A stretch of 64,000 bases of DNA, from the NCBI RefSeq assembly GCF_001021165.1, contig NZ_AZAY01000034.1, positions 1 to 64,000 on the forward strand, read 5' to 3'. The notes beneath the pieces were generated by a model. It was not told the DNA's origin. It did not search any database and was given only the letters and a program-made list of their open reading frames with translations. The translations under genes were made by a program, and so were the position numbers. Each line of letters opens with the position of its first letter. The stretch's first letter is position 1. Positions 17,220 through 27,518 of this stretch are shown piece by piece. The stretch comes from Marinitoga sp. 1197 (GTDB lineage: Bacteria; Thermotogota; Thermotogae; Petrotogales; Petrotogaceae).

Positions 17220-18881
17220 TCAAAATAAACCGAAAATGTTGCCTTTTGCATCTATATCAATTTTTTCAGCATTGGAATGTTTTGGTAATCCGGGCATTCT
17301 CATTATTTCACCTGCTAAAGCTACTATGAAGCCCGCACCTGCCGATAATTCAAAATCTCTAATTGTAAAATTGTAATTTGAAGGGGCTCCTAATTTTTTT
17401 GGATTATCAGATATTGAATATTGTGTTTTGGCAACTATAACGGGCAGATGGTCATAACCATGTTTTTTAAGGAATTTAATTTTATTTCTTGCCGCCATTT
17501 CATAATCAACATGTTTAGCTCTATATATTTCTTTTGCTAACTTTAATATTTTAACTTCTATAGGGTCATGCCAGTTATATATTGTATTCAATTCACTCTT
17601 TTTATTAGACTCAACGATAACTTTTTTGGCTAAATCGATGGCTCCTTCGGACCCTTTATAATATGTTTCATTTATCGAAATTGGAATGTTTAAATTCTCG
17701 ACAAAATTAACGACAAATTTTATTTCTTCTTCAGAATCCGTATCAAATTTGTTTAAAGCAACAATTACAGGTATACCAAATTTTTTTAAATTCTCAATAT
17801 GTACTTTCAAATTTACAATTCCGTTTCTTAATGCGTCGAGATTTTTTTCATTAAAATCTTTTAATCCTCCATTATATTTTAAAGCCCTAATTGTAGCTAC
17901 TAAAACAATAGCATCCGGTTTAAATCCAGCGGTAGGAGAAACAAAATCAAGAAATTTTTCCGCACCGAGATCTGCACCAAACCCACTTTCTGTAACAACA
18001 TAGTCAGATAATTTTAAAGCCATTTTTGTAGCTATTAGTGAGTTTGTTCCATGAGCAATGTTGGCAAATGGACCGCCGTGTATAAATGCAGGTGTATTTT
18101 CAATTGTTTGAACCAGATTTGGATTTATAGCATGTTTTAATACAGTTGCAAGTGCTCCTTCAATCTTTAAGTCACCAATTGTAACTGGAACACCTTTTTT
18201 TGTCCTTGCAACCACTATATTTTGAAGTCTTCTTTTTAAATCTGGAATATCGTCAGCAAGACATAAAACAGCCATTATTTCTGAAGCGGCGGTTATAACA
18301 AATCCATCTTCTCTTGGTTTTCCATTAGAGTGTCCACCTAATGCAATTACAATCTGTCGTAAAGCTCTATCGTTCATATCAATAGCTCTTTTCCAGAAAA
18401 TCCTTGTTTCATCTATATTTAAATCGTTTCCGAATTTTATATGTGAATCCAACACTGCGGATACAAGATTATGAGCTGTCGTTATAGCGTGTATATCTCC
18501 TGTGAAATGCAGATTTATATCTTCCATTGGCAATACCTGGGAATACCCTCCACCAGCAGCACCGCCTTTTACTCCCATTACGGGACCAAGGGAAGGTTCT
18601 CTTAATGTTACAATTGATTTTTTTCCTAATTTATTAAAAGCCATTGAAAGTCCGATGCTTGTGGTAGTTTTTCCTTCACCAGCAGGCGTTGGATTAATTG
18701 CGGTAACAAGAATTAACTTTCCATCTTTTTTTCTTTCAATATTTTTCAAATAATTATGTGAAATTTTAGCGATATGATTTCCACATTGATGAATATATTC
18801 TTCACCTATCCCGAGTTCAATAGCAATATCTGTTATCTTTTTTAGTGAAGCTTTCTTAGCAATTTCAATATCATTTAACAT
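17220..18881 (-). CDS. fhs: Formate-tetrahydrofolate ligase
   Basis: The 553-residue enzyme makes 10-formyl-THF from formate, THF and ATP. The P-loop [14 protein letters not shown] (about 66-79) and the [20 protein letters not shown] stretch (about 93-112) are diagnostic. The length is full. A GAGAGGTGATTAT leader precedes the ATG. It is followed 10 bases later by folD. It is likely used for purine and formyl-Met synthesis; the window does not show acetogenesis genes. Confidence 0.95.
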   Translation of the reverse strand: MLNDIEIAKKASLKKITDIAIELGIGEEYIHQCGNHIAKISHNYLKNIERKKDGKLILVTAINPTPAGEGKTTTSIGLSMAFNKLGKKSIVTLREPSLGPVMGVKGGAAGGGYSQVLPMEDINLHFTGDIHAITTAHNLVSAVLDSHIKFGNDLNIDETRIFWKRAIDMNDRALRQIVIALGGHSNGKPREDGFVITAASEIMAVLCLADDIPDLKRRLQNIVVARTKKGVPVTIGDLKIEGALATVLKHAINPNLVQTIENTPAFIHGGPFANIAHGTNSLIATKMALKLSDYVVTESGFGADLGAEKFLDFVSPTAGFKPDAIVLVATIRALKYNGGLKDFNEKNLDALRNGIVNLKVHIENLKKFGIPVIVALNKFDTDSEEEIKFVVNFVENLNIPISINETYYKGSEGAIDLAKKVIVESNKKSELNTIYNWHDPIEVKILKLAKEIYRAKHVDYEMAARNKIKFLKKHGYDHLPVIVAKTQYSISDNPKKLGAPSNYNFTIRDFELSAGAGFIVALAGEIMRMPGLPKHSNAEKIDIDAKGNIFGLF

Positions 18882-19130
18882 ATAATCACCTCTCTTATAT
18901 AATGTTCGTATAGAAAATTTTTAATTTCTTATTTTCATTTAAGTTTTTTTAAAAAAAGTTGATCCAAAGCGTGTGCACATATTAATTAAATATATCTTCT
19001 AATATTATACTTAACTTATAATACATCATTAATATTATATCAAAAAAATAGGTATATATAAAATCGATATGGAAAGATACAAAAAAACTACTTTCTTTTA
19101 AATTTTACAGAATAGTTACTATAATTATTA

Positions 19131-19159
19131 TTGAGAATTAATTGATAATATGATATAAT
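19131..19159 (+). promoter_or_regulatory. Predicted promoter of the HD-GYP gene
   Basis: TTGAGA (19131-19136) and a perfect TATAAT (19154-19159) are spaced by 17 bases. The start would be near 19166. Confidence 0.65.
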
Positions 19160-19202
19160 GGCCCAGGATATATGAATTAATTAATCAGTTGATATATTAA
19201 TT

Positions 19203-19215
19203 TTAGTTAAACTAA
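19203..19215. promoter_or_regulatory. Inverted repeat in the HD-GYP leader
   Basis: TTAGTT-A-AACTAA is a perfect 6-1-6 inverted repeat between the predicted transcription start and the ribosome-binding site. It may be an operator. Confidence 0.25.
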
Positions 19216-19241
19216 CGATTAAAATATTGTGAGGTATTAAT

Positions 19242-20918
19242 ATGAGATACAGTGAAATAATAAAAAAATACATTCAAAATTCGATAAGACAAAATATAAT
19301 TTTTTTGCTAATTATAATTGTATTATGGATTTTAATGTTTTTAAATATTAATTCAACTTTAAAGTCAGTATCTGCAATTAATTTAAATAATTTTAATGAC
19401 ATAATGAATCACTATTATTATCATTTGAAATATATCAGTATAATAAACGATGAAAAGTTGTTAAAAGATATAGGAATTTCAAATTTTTTTATAATAGATA
19501 AAAGTGGAAAAATTAGAAAAACTTTACCAGAAAGCCAATTGGATGAAAAAAATATATCAAATACTGAATTTTATTTTGAAATTATAAAAAAAAATTCAGG
19601 AATTTTTATTTTTAGAAATAAACTTTTTGATGAAAAATCCCATATATATATAGGTGGTAAATTTAACAATAGTTATTTGATTGGAGAGTTAGACAAAATA
19701 AGATTCGAAATAGATTCAAATTATTTTTTAACAATTCAAAGTAAAAGTGGGAAAATTATATATTCAAAAATTCCAGTAAAGGAAATAAAAAAAATTTCAA
19801 TGATAAATAATAGAATTTTTATAAACAACACAACAAATTGGAATGATCTTAAATTAACAACTTCATTGGATATTACGCTTCAGTTATTATACAATTTGGT
19901 GATTTCTTTATTTATGTTTTTAATAATAATATGGAATTTAGTTTCAAGAGTTAAAAGTACTAAATTTATCCATAGATTTGAAATAGAGTTTTCTAAAATA
20001 ATAAAAAGTATGGAAAGTTTTTTAAAAGAATTAAGAATATTAGATAGACAGAGTTTTTTAAATATTTCTGTGAATGATTTTGAAGAGATTTTAGAACCTA
20101 TAAGAGATGAAAATTTTTATTTCGAAGAATTAAATGAGTTAAAAGAGGTAGAATTTTTATCCATAAAAGAAATGCTTGAATTATTTGATGAAATCAGTGC
20201 ATCGACTGAAGAGTTGGAAGCTACAAATAAAGAATTAGAAAATTTATATATGCAATTAGAAAAAGCATATAGTGATCTCGAAGAATCATATAGAAAATTC
20301 TCATCACATCTATCGTCAATTGCTGAAGAATACGATGAAATCACAGGAAATCATATAGAAAGAGTTGCGAAATATTCTCGATTAATTGCTGAAAAATTGG
20401 GATTTGATCCCAAATTTGTAGAGGATATAGAATCTTATGCACCTCTTCACGATATAGGTAAACTTATGATCAAACACGAAATCTTAAATAAACCAGGTGG
20501 TTTAACAAGGGATGAATATGAAGAAATGAAAAAACATACAATATTTGCTGAGAGAATATTTGGGGATGATGAACGTTTTAAGATGGCAAAAAATATAGCA
20601 ATGTACCATCATGAGAATTATAATGGAACGGGATATCCGTTTGGTTTGAAAGGTGGAGAAATTCCAATTGAAGCAAGGATTGTAGCCCTTGCCGATGTAT
20701 ATGATGCTTTGAGGAGTGAAAGACCATATAAGGATGAATATACACATGAAGAAACATATAATATAATTACCAATGGAGATTTTAAAACAAAACCAGATAT
20801 TTTTGATCCGGAAGTATTAAATATTTTTAAAAAATATCACAAGGAATTTGATAAAATATATACTGAATATAAGAAAAAAGAAATAATTAATGTTAAAAAG
20901 CTTGATAGAGTTGAATAA
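19242..20918 (+). CDS. Membrane sensor with HD-GYP phosphodiesterase domain
   Basis: The 558-residue protein has a membrane helix at about 18-38, an extracytoplasmic sensor region (about 40-205), a second helix (about 212-232), a coiled-coil-like stretch (about 310-350), and a C-terminal HD-GYP domain. The catalytic signature HDIGK (about 405-409) and the GYP loop NGTGYPFGLKGGEIP (about 466-480) are intact, with the usual further histidines (HHEN). It should hydrolyse cyclic di-GMP when its outer domain is triggered. The ligand of the sensor is unknown. It has its own promoter; the purine permease downstream is under separate control. Confidence 0.87.
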   Translation: MRYSEIIKKYIQNSIRQNIIFLLIIIVLWILMFLNINSTLKSVSAINLNNFNDIMNHYYYHLKYISIINDEKLLKDIGISNFFIIDKSGKIRKTLPESQLDEKNISNTEFYFEIIKKNSGIFIFRNKLFDEKSHIYIGGKFNNSYLIGELDKIRFEIDSNYFLTIQSKSGKIIYSKIPVKEIKKISMINNRIFINNTTNWNDLKLTTSLDITLQLLYNLVISLFMFLIIIWNLVSRVKSTKFIHRFEIEFSKIIKSMESFLKELRILDRQSFLNISVNDFEEILEPIRDENFYFEELNELKEVEFLSIKEMLELFDEISASTEELEATNKELENLYMQLEKAYSDLEESYRKFSSHLSSIAEEYDEITGNHIERVAKYSRLIAEKLGFDPKFVEDIESYAPLHDIGKLMIKHEILNKPGGLTRDEYEEMKKHTIFAERIFGDDERFKMAKNIAMYHHENYNGTGYPFGLKGGEIPIEARIVALADVYDALRSERPYKDEYTHEETYNIITNGDFKTKPDIFDPEVLNIFKKYHKEFDKIYTEYKKKEIINVKKLDRVE

Positions 20919-20984
20919 TAAAGATATTTTTAATAGATGAAATTAATAGAATTTTAGTAATATGAAAAAGTTGATAATATTTAT

Positions 20985-21061
20985 CTTCCTATATAATCCT
21001 GAGAATATGGCTCGGGAGTATCTACCAGACAGCCGTAAACTGTTTGACTATAGGAAGAGAG
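20985..21061 (+). ncRNA. Purine riboswitch aptamer, guanine type
   Basis: P1 is CTTCCTAT (20985-20992) with ATAGGAAG (21050-21057). P2 is CCTGAG/CTCGGG with the L2 loop AATATGG. J2/3 is AGTATCTA. P3 is CAGACA/TGTTTG with an L3 loop ending in CCGTAAA. J3/1 is ACTAT. These match the xpt-type aptamer stem by stem. The specificity base, equivalent to position 74, is C (21048), which pairs with guanine; adenine riboswitches have U. Ligand binding holds P1, frees the terminator arm and should turn the permease off. Confidence 0.95.
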
Positions 21062-21080
21062 TTGTATAGATTTTTATTAC

Positions 21081-21104
21081 ACCTCTCTTCCAGAGAGGTT
21101 TTTT
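21081..21104 (+). terminator. Riboswitch expression platform: attenuator terminator
   Basis: CCTCTC (21082-21087) pairs with GAGAGG (21093-21098) and is followed by six T. The alternative antiterminator pairs GGAAGAGAG (21053-21061, shared with P1) with CTCTCTTCC (21083-21091), nine perfect pairs. The two states exclude each other, the standard OFF-switch design. Confidence 0.92.
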
Positions 21105-21309
21105 GTATTTTAAGGTGTTTATTTATATTTTAATTAATTATATATAGAATTTTTTCTATAAAAAATTATAGATTATGCGAAGTTGTTTTTGTAACTCCAA
21201 AATTAAAATTAACACCATTTTAAACTAATAGAAAAAATAAAGTAACTCATATTCTATACAATAATGTTAAGGATTTTTAATATTTTTATAACTCAGGAGG
21301 TGTTATGGG

Positions 21310-22650
21310 GTGGAAAAGTTTTTTAAATTAAAAGAAAATGGAACAACAGTAACAACGGAAATCCTGGCAGGGGTGACAATTTTTTTAAGTATGGCGTACA
21401 TTTTATTTGTCAATCCTAATATTTTAGTAACAGCTATGGCTCCAGGAGCGGATGTTGGTTCAAGTGTTTATAGTCAATTTTTTGGTGCTATAATGGTTGC
21501 AACAATATTTGGTGCTGCAACAGCAACATTGGTAATGGGATTATATGCTAATTATCCATTCGCATTAGCACCAGGTATGGGATTAAATGCTTATTTTACA
21601 TATACTGTCGTATTAAAAATGGGAATTCCATGGCAGGTAGCTTTAGGTGCTATTTTTGTAGAAGGTATAATATTTATTCTTTTAACAGCATCAGGGGCAC
21701 GAAGTTTTGTGGTAAAAGCCATACCTCAAAATGTTAAGTTTGCTACAAGTGCAGGTATAGGTTTATTTATAGCATTCATAGGGTTAAAAAGTGCAAATAT
21801 TATCGTTTCAAACCCTGCAACTTTTGTAGGTTTAGGTGATCTGACCGATTCTAGTGCAATGGTTGCAATTATAGGTTTAATAATTACAGCTGTTTTATTT
21901 GCTCTTAAAGTTCCTGGTTCTATTTTATTGGGTATTATAATTTCTACTATAATAGGAGCATTTCCTGTATTTGGTGTTACTCATTATCAGGGGATTGTTG
22001 GTAAAATTCCAAGTATTGCTCCAACATTTATGAAATTGCAATTATCCTGGGGAGACCTTTTAACAGGATCTTTTTGGGTAGTAGTTTTAACCTTTTTCTT
22101 TGTGGATTTTTTTGATACACTTGGAACATTAACAGGATTAGCGCAAAGTGCTGGTTTTGTTAAAAATGGTGAAGATTTTCCAAGATCAAATAAAGCATAT
22201 ATGGCAGATGCAATAGGAACCTCGGTTGGTGCTTTGTTTGGAACTTCTACAGTTACTACATATATCGAAAGTGAAACAGGTATTGCGCAGGGTGGAAGAA
22301 CAGGTTTAACTTCTGTTACTGTAGCGGTATTAATGTTATTAATGTTATTCTTCTCTCCATTGGGATTAACAATACCTGCTGCTGCAACAGCTCCTGCCTT
22401 AATTTTTGTTGGATCATTAATGCTTAAAAATTTAACAAAAATAAAATGGGAAGATACAACAGAAGCAGTGCCAGCATTTATTACAATTATTATGATGCCT
22501 TTAACATATTCTATAGCAAATGGTATTGCACTTGGTTTGGTTGTATATCCATTAGTAAAACTATTTTCTGGTAAAGGAAAAGATATTCATTGGTTAAATT
22601 GGATTTTAGCTATAGCTTTTGTTTATTACTTAGTATTCTTACAGCATTAA
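21310..22650 (+). CDS. Purine permease, NCS2/AzgA family (guanine/hypoxanthine)
   Basis: The 446-residue membrane protein matches the AzgA/PbuG branch: EILAGVTIFLSMAYILFVNP near the N-terminus, ANYPFALAPGMGLNAYFTY (about 85-103), FVDFFDTLGTLTGLAQSAG (about 261-279), and GTSTVTTYIESETGIAQGGR. About 13 hydrophobic segments are visible. The GTG start lies 9 bases after AGGAGG; the ATG at 21305 is in another frame. Control by a guanine riboswitch argues for guanine or hypoxanthine import, not uracil or xanthine. A strong terminator follows. Confidence 0.9.
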   Translation: MEKFFKLKENGTTVTTEILAGVTIFLSMAYILFVNPNILVTAMAPGADVGSSVYSQFFGAIMVATIFGAATATLVMGLYANYPFALAPGMGLNAYFTYTVVLKMGIPWQVALGAIFVEGIIFILLTASGARSFVVKAIPQNVKFATSAGIGLFIAFIGLKSANIIVSNPATFVGLGDLTDSSAMVAIIGLIITAVLFALKVPGSILLGIIISTIIGAFPVFGVTHYQGIVGKIPSIAPTFMKLQLSWGDLLTGSFWVVVLTFFFVDFFDTLGTLTGLAQSAGFVKNGEDFPRSNKAYMADAIGTSVGALFGTSTVTTYIESETGIAQGGRTGLTSVTVAVLMLLMLFFSPLGLTIPAAATAPALIFVGSLMLKNLTKIKWEDTTEAVPAFITIIMMPLTYSIANGIALGLVVYPLVKLFSGKGKDIHWLNWILAIAFVYYLVFLQH

Positions 22651-22653
22651 AAA

Positions 22654-22685
22654 ACAGCCTGCATTATGCAGGCTGTTTTTTTATA
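22654..22685 (+). terminator. Terminator of the purine permease gene
   Basis: A perfect 10-bp stem ACAGCCTGCA/TGCAGGCTGT (22654-22676) is followed by seven T. Confidence 0.92.
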
Positions 22686-22834
22686 ATGTATTGTTATAAT
22701 ATGATCAAAAATTCTGACATTAGATGGAAATCTTTTATTTAAATATAAATATTAAACTTTATTTTATATAAAATATTGTATAATATTAGATAAGAACAGT
22801 ATGTAATTTGAAATAGAAAAAAGGAGTGGAATTT

Positions 22835-23959
22835 GTGAGAATAGCTATAACTGGTGTTACCGGCTCTATTGGAACACAAACACTGGAAGTTTTAGATTTT
22901 CTTAAAAAAAAGAACTTTGATTTTAAACTGGTTGGTGTAAGTGCAGGTAAAAATAAAGAAAAATTAATAGAAATAATAAAAAAATGGAAGCCTGAATATG
23001 CGGCTATTGAAAATGCTAATATTGAATCTTTTGATAAAACTATAATTTTTTCAGGTAAAGATTCAACAATAAAAATGCTGGAAAAATCAAAACCAGATTT
23101 TGTTCTGGTCGCTACTGGTGGTGCTGTTGGAATTAAACATACAATAAAATCAATTGAAGTTGCTAAAAGAATAGGTCTTGCTAATAAAGAATCAATAGTG
23201 TGTGGTGGAAATATGCTTTTAAATTATGCAAGAGAACACAATACTGAAATTATACCAGTTGATAGCGAACATAGTGCTTTATTTCAATTGAAAAATGGAG
23301 ATACATACCCTTCAAAAATAATAATTACAGCTTCTGGAGGAGCGTTAAGAGATTGGCCGCTTAATAAATTGGATGAAGTTACAGTAAAAGATGTTTTAAA
23401 TCATCCAGTATGGTCAATGGGAAAAAGAATAACTATAGATTCTGCTACTATGGTAAATAAAGGGTTGGAAATAATAGAGGCATATTATTTGTTTAATTTA
23501 AAAAAAGAAAATATAGATGTATTAATAAATAGAAATAGCCATATTCATGCTATTGTGGGATATCCTGATGGTGTTATGAAATTTCATTATGGTACTCCAG
23601 ATATGAAAATTCCTATTGCGTATTCTATTACCTATCCCAGAAGAATCTATGAATATAAATTTCCCGATTTAACATCGACACCTATAAATTTTGAAGAAGT
23701 TGATTATAATAGATATCCGGCATTAAAACTTGCTTTTGATATTTTAGGAAATCAAAAACTACAAATTGTTTATAATGCTGCTGATGAAATAGCAGTTCAA
23801 TTGTTTTTAGATGGAAAGATTAAATATACAGATATATATAAATTAATATATCAAGCAATTAATAAATTTTTAGATAAAAATATTGAGATCAAAAAATTTA
23901 GTGATATAATATTAATAGATGAAGAAGTTAAAAATTTTATGAAAGGACTGATATTATGA
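22835..23959 (+). CDS. dxr: 1-deoxy-D-xylulose 5-phosphate reductoisomerase
   Basis: The 374-residue enzyme makes methylerythritol phosphate in isoprenoid synthesis. Motifs: [13 protein letters not shown] (NADPH loop, about 7-19), LANKES (about 120), [11 protein letters not shown] (metal site, about 147-157), and [10 protein letters not shown]. The start at GTG 22835 is set by AAGGAG 8 bases upstream; the GTG at 22826 overlaps that site. In many bacteria rseP follows dxr, but here a chemoreceptor gene overlaps its last 4 bases. Confidence 0.93.
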   Translation: MRIAITGVTGSIGTQTLEVLDFLKKKNFDFKLVGVSAGKNKEKLIEIIKKWKPEYAAIENANIESFDKTIIFSGKDSTIKMLEKSKPDFVLVATGGAVGIKHTIKSIEVAKRIGLANKESIVCGGNMLLNYAREHNTEIIPVDSEHSALFQLKNGDTYPSKIIITASGGALRDWPLNKLDEVTVKDVLNHPVWSMGKRITIDSATMVNKGLEIIEAYYLFNLKKENIDVLINRNSHIHAIVGYPDGVMKFHYGTPDMKIPIAYSITYPRRIYEYKFPDLTSTPINFEEVDYNRYPALKLAFDILGNQKLQIVYNAADEIAVQLFLDGKIKYTDIYKLIYQAINKFLDKNIEIKKFSDIILIDEEVKNFMKGLIL

Positions 23960-26139
23960 AAAAAGTAAAATTTCACCAATCTATGGGGTTTAAAACCATA
24001 TTTATGGTGTCATTAATTGTAATATTAGCATTTTTAGTTAATGGATTTGTTTCGTATTATAATTTGAAAAAAATAACTGACAATTTTGTTAAAGAGGGAA
24101 TAATGAAACAAAATGTTGAAAATATTTCTTCTACAATCGAAACTTTTAATGAAAGTATAAAAACATTAGAAAATACATTAAGAACTGATGAAATAAATAG
24201 AATAAAAACAATAAATGATGCAACAAAAAGCCTGGTAAATAAAATAATTGAGGATTTAAAAAATGGAAAAATAGATGAAGATTCAGCTAAAGATAAAATA
24301 AAAGAAGAATTAAGAAAAATAAGATTTGACAATGGTCAAGGATATTATTTTATATATGATGAAAATGGTATAAATGTTATGCATGCTGTAAAACCATCAT
24401 TAGAAGGAAAAAATTTATATAATTTAAAAGATAAAACTGGCATTTATTTAATTCAAGAATTAATAAATGAAGCAAAAAAATCTTATGAAAATAATGATAG
24501 TGGTGTTGTTGTTTATTATTGGCCAAAACCAGGAGAACCTGAAGATAAATTATTTCCTAAATTAGGAGTATCTTTCTGGATTCCAGAATTTAAATGGATG
24601 GTTGGAACTGGTGTTTATATTGACGAAATTGATAAAAAAATCGAAGCAAAAAAAATGGAATTTTTAAATAAATTATATGATAAATTATATTCTAAATCAT
24701 ACATTGGTAATAATACTTATCCAATTGTTTATAATAAAGATGGAACGTTTTTTATGAATAAAGATAAAAACAAAATAGGAACAAAATCTTCAGCTATAGA
24801 TCCTAAGTCTAAAAAAATAATTTCTCAATTAGCTTTAGAAACGAAAACAGGTTTTTATAAATATATGTATCCAAAGGTTAAAGGTTCGGATAAACTCTAT
24901 AAAAAATTAGCGTACGTAAAAAATATAGGTGATTTATATGTAGTTTTAGCAGTTTATGAAGATGAGATTTATCAACCTTTAATGAGATCAAATATAATAA
25001 ATATTATCTTTTTATTAATAACTATAATAATAATAATAATTGTTATATCTATTTCAATTAAAATATTAATTTCAAAACCAGTCCATAAATTAATTGAAAA
25101 TATTGGCAAAATAGAAAAAGGTATATTAAATGAAAAAGTTGATGTAACATCTGAAACAGAAATTGGGTTATTAGAACATTCTTTTGAGAATATGAGAAAA
25201 TCGTTAAGAGAAATAATTATATCCTTAATAAAAGGTAATGAAATGATATATACAGAAAAAGATAGAATTTTAGAAAATTCGAATGAATTAAAAGGAATAG
25301 TAGGAAATGTTGAGGAATCACTTGAAAAAGCCTCTTTAGAATCTGATAATGCAGCATCTTCAATTGAAGAAACAAATTCAGGTATTGAAGAAGTTGCTTC
25401 AGCTGCCCAAATGATAAGTTCTGCTGCTCAGGATTTAAGTCAAAAAAGTAATGATGTTGAAAATTCTGTTATAATAGGGGAAAATAGCATCAAGGAAATC
25501 AATAATATAGTAAATGAAGCAAAAATAGCTGCAGGAGATAATGTGAAAAAGGTAAAGGAGTTGCAAGAAAAATCTAATAATATTGGTGAAATAGTTGATA
25601 CTATAGTAAGTATTGCAGAACAAACCAATTTATTAGCATTAAATGCGGCAATAGAAGCAGCAAGAGCTGGAGAAGCAGGAAAAGGATTTGCTGTTGTGGC
25701 TGATGAAATAAGAAAACTTGCAGAAGAAACAAGGCAGGCAACTGAAAATATTTCTGATTTATTAAAAAGTATAAAAGATGAAACTGATATTGTAAGTGAA
25801 AAATCAGAATCCCTTTCAAATATAATAGAAAAAGTTGCTATAAAAAGTAATGATGTATCAGATGAATTTGGAAATATAAAAAATGCAATAGAAAATATTG
25901 TATCGATGGTCGACAGTTTGGCATCAAGTTCTGAAGAACAAAGCGCTTCAACTGAGGAAATGGCAGCAGCAATGGATCAGGCTTCTAATAATGTAATTAA
26001 TGTAAATGAATATATTAGAAATTCAAAGAAAAATTTCAAAAATTTGGAAAGTAGAAGTGAAGAATTATTGGAAATTTCTAGAAAGTTAGAAATCGCTGTT
26101 CAAAATATGGAAAGTCTAATTAAAAAATTTAGGATATAA
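23956..26139 (+). CDS. Methyl-accepting chemotaxis protein with Cache sensor
   Basis: The 727-residue receptor has an N-terminal membrane helix (about 14-35), a long extracytoplasmic region with Cache-like repeats ([17 protein letters not shown], then [16 protein letters not shown], then a second module to about 340), a second helix (about 348-372), a HAMP segment, and a signalling domain. The hairpin tip is [21 protein letters not shown], the invariant MCP core. Its ATG overlaps the dxr stop, so it is translationally coupled to an isoprenoid gene with no clear functional link. The ligand is unknown; Cache domains of this form often bind small organic acids. Confidence 0.9.
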   Translation: MKKVKFHQSMGFKTIFMVSLIVILAFLVNGFVSYYNLKKITDNFVKEGIMKQNVENISSTIETFNESIKTLENTLRTDEINRIKTINDATKSLVNKIIEDLKNGKIDEDSAKDKIKEELRKIRFDNGQGYYFIYDENGINVMHAVKPSLEGKNLYNLKDKTGIYLIQELINEAKKSYENNDSGVVVYYWPKPGEPEDKLFPKLGVSFWIPEFKWMVGTGVYIDEIDKKIEAKKMEFLNKLYDKLYSKSYIGNNTYPIVYNKDGTFFMNKDKNKIGTKSSAIDPKSKKIISQLALETKTGFYKYMYPKVKGSDKLYKKLAYVKNIGDLYVVLAVYEDEIYQPLMRSNIINIIFLLITIIIIIIVISISIKILISKPVHKLIENIGKIEKGILNEKVDVTSETEIGLLEHSFENMRKSLREIIISLIKGNEMIYTEKDRILENSNELKGIVGNVEESLEKASLESDNAASSIEETNSGIEEVASAAQMISSAAQDLSQKSNDVENSVIIGENSIKEINNIVNEAKIAAGDNVKKVKELQEKSNNIGEIVDTIVSIAEQTNLLALNAAIEAARAGEAGKGFAVVADEIRKLAEETRQATENISDLLKSIKDETDIVSEKSESLSNIIEKVAIKSNDVSDEFGNIKNAIENIVSMVDSLASSSEEQSASTEEMAAAMDQASNNVINVNEYIRNSKKNFKNLESRSEELLEISRKLEIAVQNMESLIKKFRI

Positions 26140-26146
26140 AAAGGAG

Positions 26147-26171
26147 CCACGCTTTATGCGTGGTCTTTTTT
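26147..26171 (+). terminator. Terminator after the dxr-MCP pair
   Basis: CCACGC/GCGTGG with a TTTAT loop is followed by TCTTTTTTT. Confidence 0.85.
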
Positions 26172-26282
26172 TATATTTTATTGTTAAAGATATATTTAAC
26201 AAATTATTAAAAAAAAGTCTTGAAAACTCCATATCAAGATGTTAAAATAGACTGAAAACAAATTTTCATAGGAGGAATTGAC

Positions 26283-27518
26283 ATGAAAGAAAAGCATTGC
26301 TCATTTTGTGGAAGGCCTGCCAGTAAGGTTGAAACATTAATAGCTGGACCAGGAGTATATATATGTAATGAATGTATAGAATTATTTTCTGATTTAATAG
26401 AAGAAGAATATGTGAAAGAAAATAGCAAAAAAGAAACTGTAAAAAAAGATAAAAAATTACCCACACCAGCGGAAATTAAAGAAGAATTGGATAAATATGT
26501 AATAGGGCAGGAACAGGCAAAAAAAACTCTGGCTGTAGCTGTTTATAACCATTATAAAAGAGTATTTTATGGCAATACACACGATGATGTTGAAATAGAA
26601 AAATCAAATGTATTGATGATAGGCCCAACAGGTACAGGTAAAACTCTCATGGCAAGGGTTTTAGCAAAGATATTGGGAGTACCTTTTGCCATTGCTGATG
26701 CGACACCTTTAACAGAAGCTGGTTATGTTGGTGAGGATGTTGAAAATATTATATTGAGATTATTGCAATCAGCTAATTTTGATCCTAAAAAAGCTCAGAT
26801 GGGAATTATATATATAGATGAAATAGACAAGATAACAAGGAAATCACCCAATCCATCGATAACAAGAGATGTTTCAGGTGAAGGAGTTCAACAGGCTTTG
26901 TTAAAGATAGTTGAAGGAACGATTGCAAATGTCCCGCCTCAAGGTGGAAGAAAACACCCATATCAAGAGTTTATTAAGGTTGATACGTCAAATATATTAT
27001 TTATAGCTGGTGGAGCATTTGATGGTCTTGATGAAATAATAAAACAAAGAATTTTAACGACAACAATGGGGTTTGGTACAGATATAAAAGGAAAAAAATA
27101 TATGGAATTGGGAGAAATATTGAAAAACGTTACTCAGGATGATCTTGTGCATTATGGATTGATACCGGAATTTGTTGGAAGATTTCCAGTTGTGACAACA
27201 TTAGGGGATTTAAGTGCAGAAGATCTGGTAAAAATTATCAAAGAGCCTAAAAATGCAATTTTAAAACAATATAAAAAAATGCTTGAATTAGATGGAATTG
27301 AATTGGAATTTACAGATGATGCATTATTGGAATTAGCTAAGTTAGCTTTAAAAAAGGGAACAGGTGCAAGAGCACTTAAAAGTGTGTTTGAAGATGTTAT
27401 GCTGGATATTATGTTTGAAGCGCCAAGTAAAAAAGGTATTGTAGAAAAAATTATTATTGATGAAAAGGTAGTAAAAAAAGAAAAAGATCCTGTAATAATA
27501 GAGCGGGAGAGTGCATAA
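26283..27518 (+). CDS. clpX: ATP-dependent Clp protease ATPase subunit ClpX
   Basis: The 411-residue unfoldase has the N-terminal C4 zinc domain (CSFCG and CNEC, residues 7-31), Walker [16 protein letters not shown] (about 117-131), a Walker B ending in YIDEIDKI, and the pore loop GYVGEDVE. Length is normal. An AGGAGG site precedes the ATG. It would unfold substrates for ClpP, which is not in this window. The gene overlaps tsaD by one base and heads a clpX-tsaD-dus operon. Confidence 0.96.
   Translation: MKEKHCSFCGRPASKVETLIAGPGVYICNECIELFSDLIEEEYVKENSKKETVKKDKKLPTPAEIKEELDKYVIGQEQAKKTLAVAVYNHYKRVFYGNTHDDVEIEKSNVLMIGPTGTGKTLMARVLAKILGVPFAIADATPLTEAGYVGEDVENIILRLLQSANFDPKKAQMGIIYIDEIDKITRKSPNPSITRDVSGEGVQQALLKIVEGTIANVPPQGGRKHPYQEFIKVDTSNILFIAGGAFDGLDEIIKQRILTTTMGFGTDIKGKKYMELGEILKNVTQDDLVHYGLIPEFVGRFPVVTTLGDLSAEDLVKIIKEPKNAILKQYKKMLELDGIELEFTDDALLELAKLALKKGTGARALKSVFEDVMLDIMFEAPSKKGIVEKIIIDEKVVKKEKDPVIIERESA

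Larger units (their letters stand above)
18882..19241. other. Divergent intergenic region between fhs and the HD-GYP gene
   Basis: The 360 bases hold the predicted HD-GYP promoter and a short inverted repeat, both listed. No riboswitch fold, RNA gene or supported reading frame was recognised. The middle (18950-19080) is simple AT-rich sequence. Confidence 0.5.
20919..21309 (+). other. Leader region of the purine permease gene
   Basis: The gap contains the guanine riboswitch and attenuator (20985-21104). Beyond these lie about 190 bases of AT-rich leader before the start codon, with no recognised element except the AGGAGG site at 21295-21300. That stretch is long for a plain riboswitch leader; a weak TATACAAT-like box near 21260 could be a secondary promoter. 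Confidence 0.5.
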
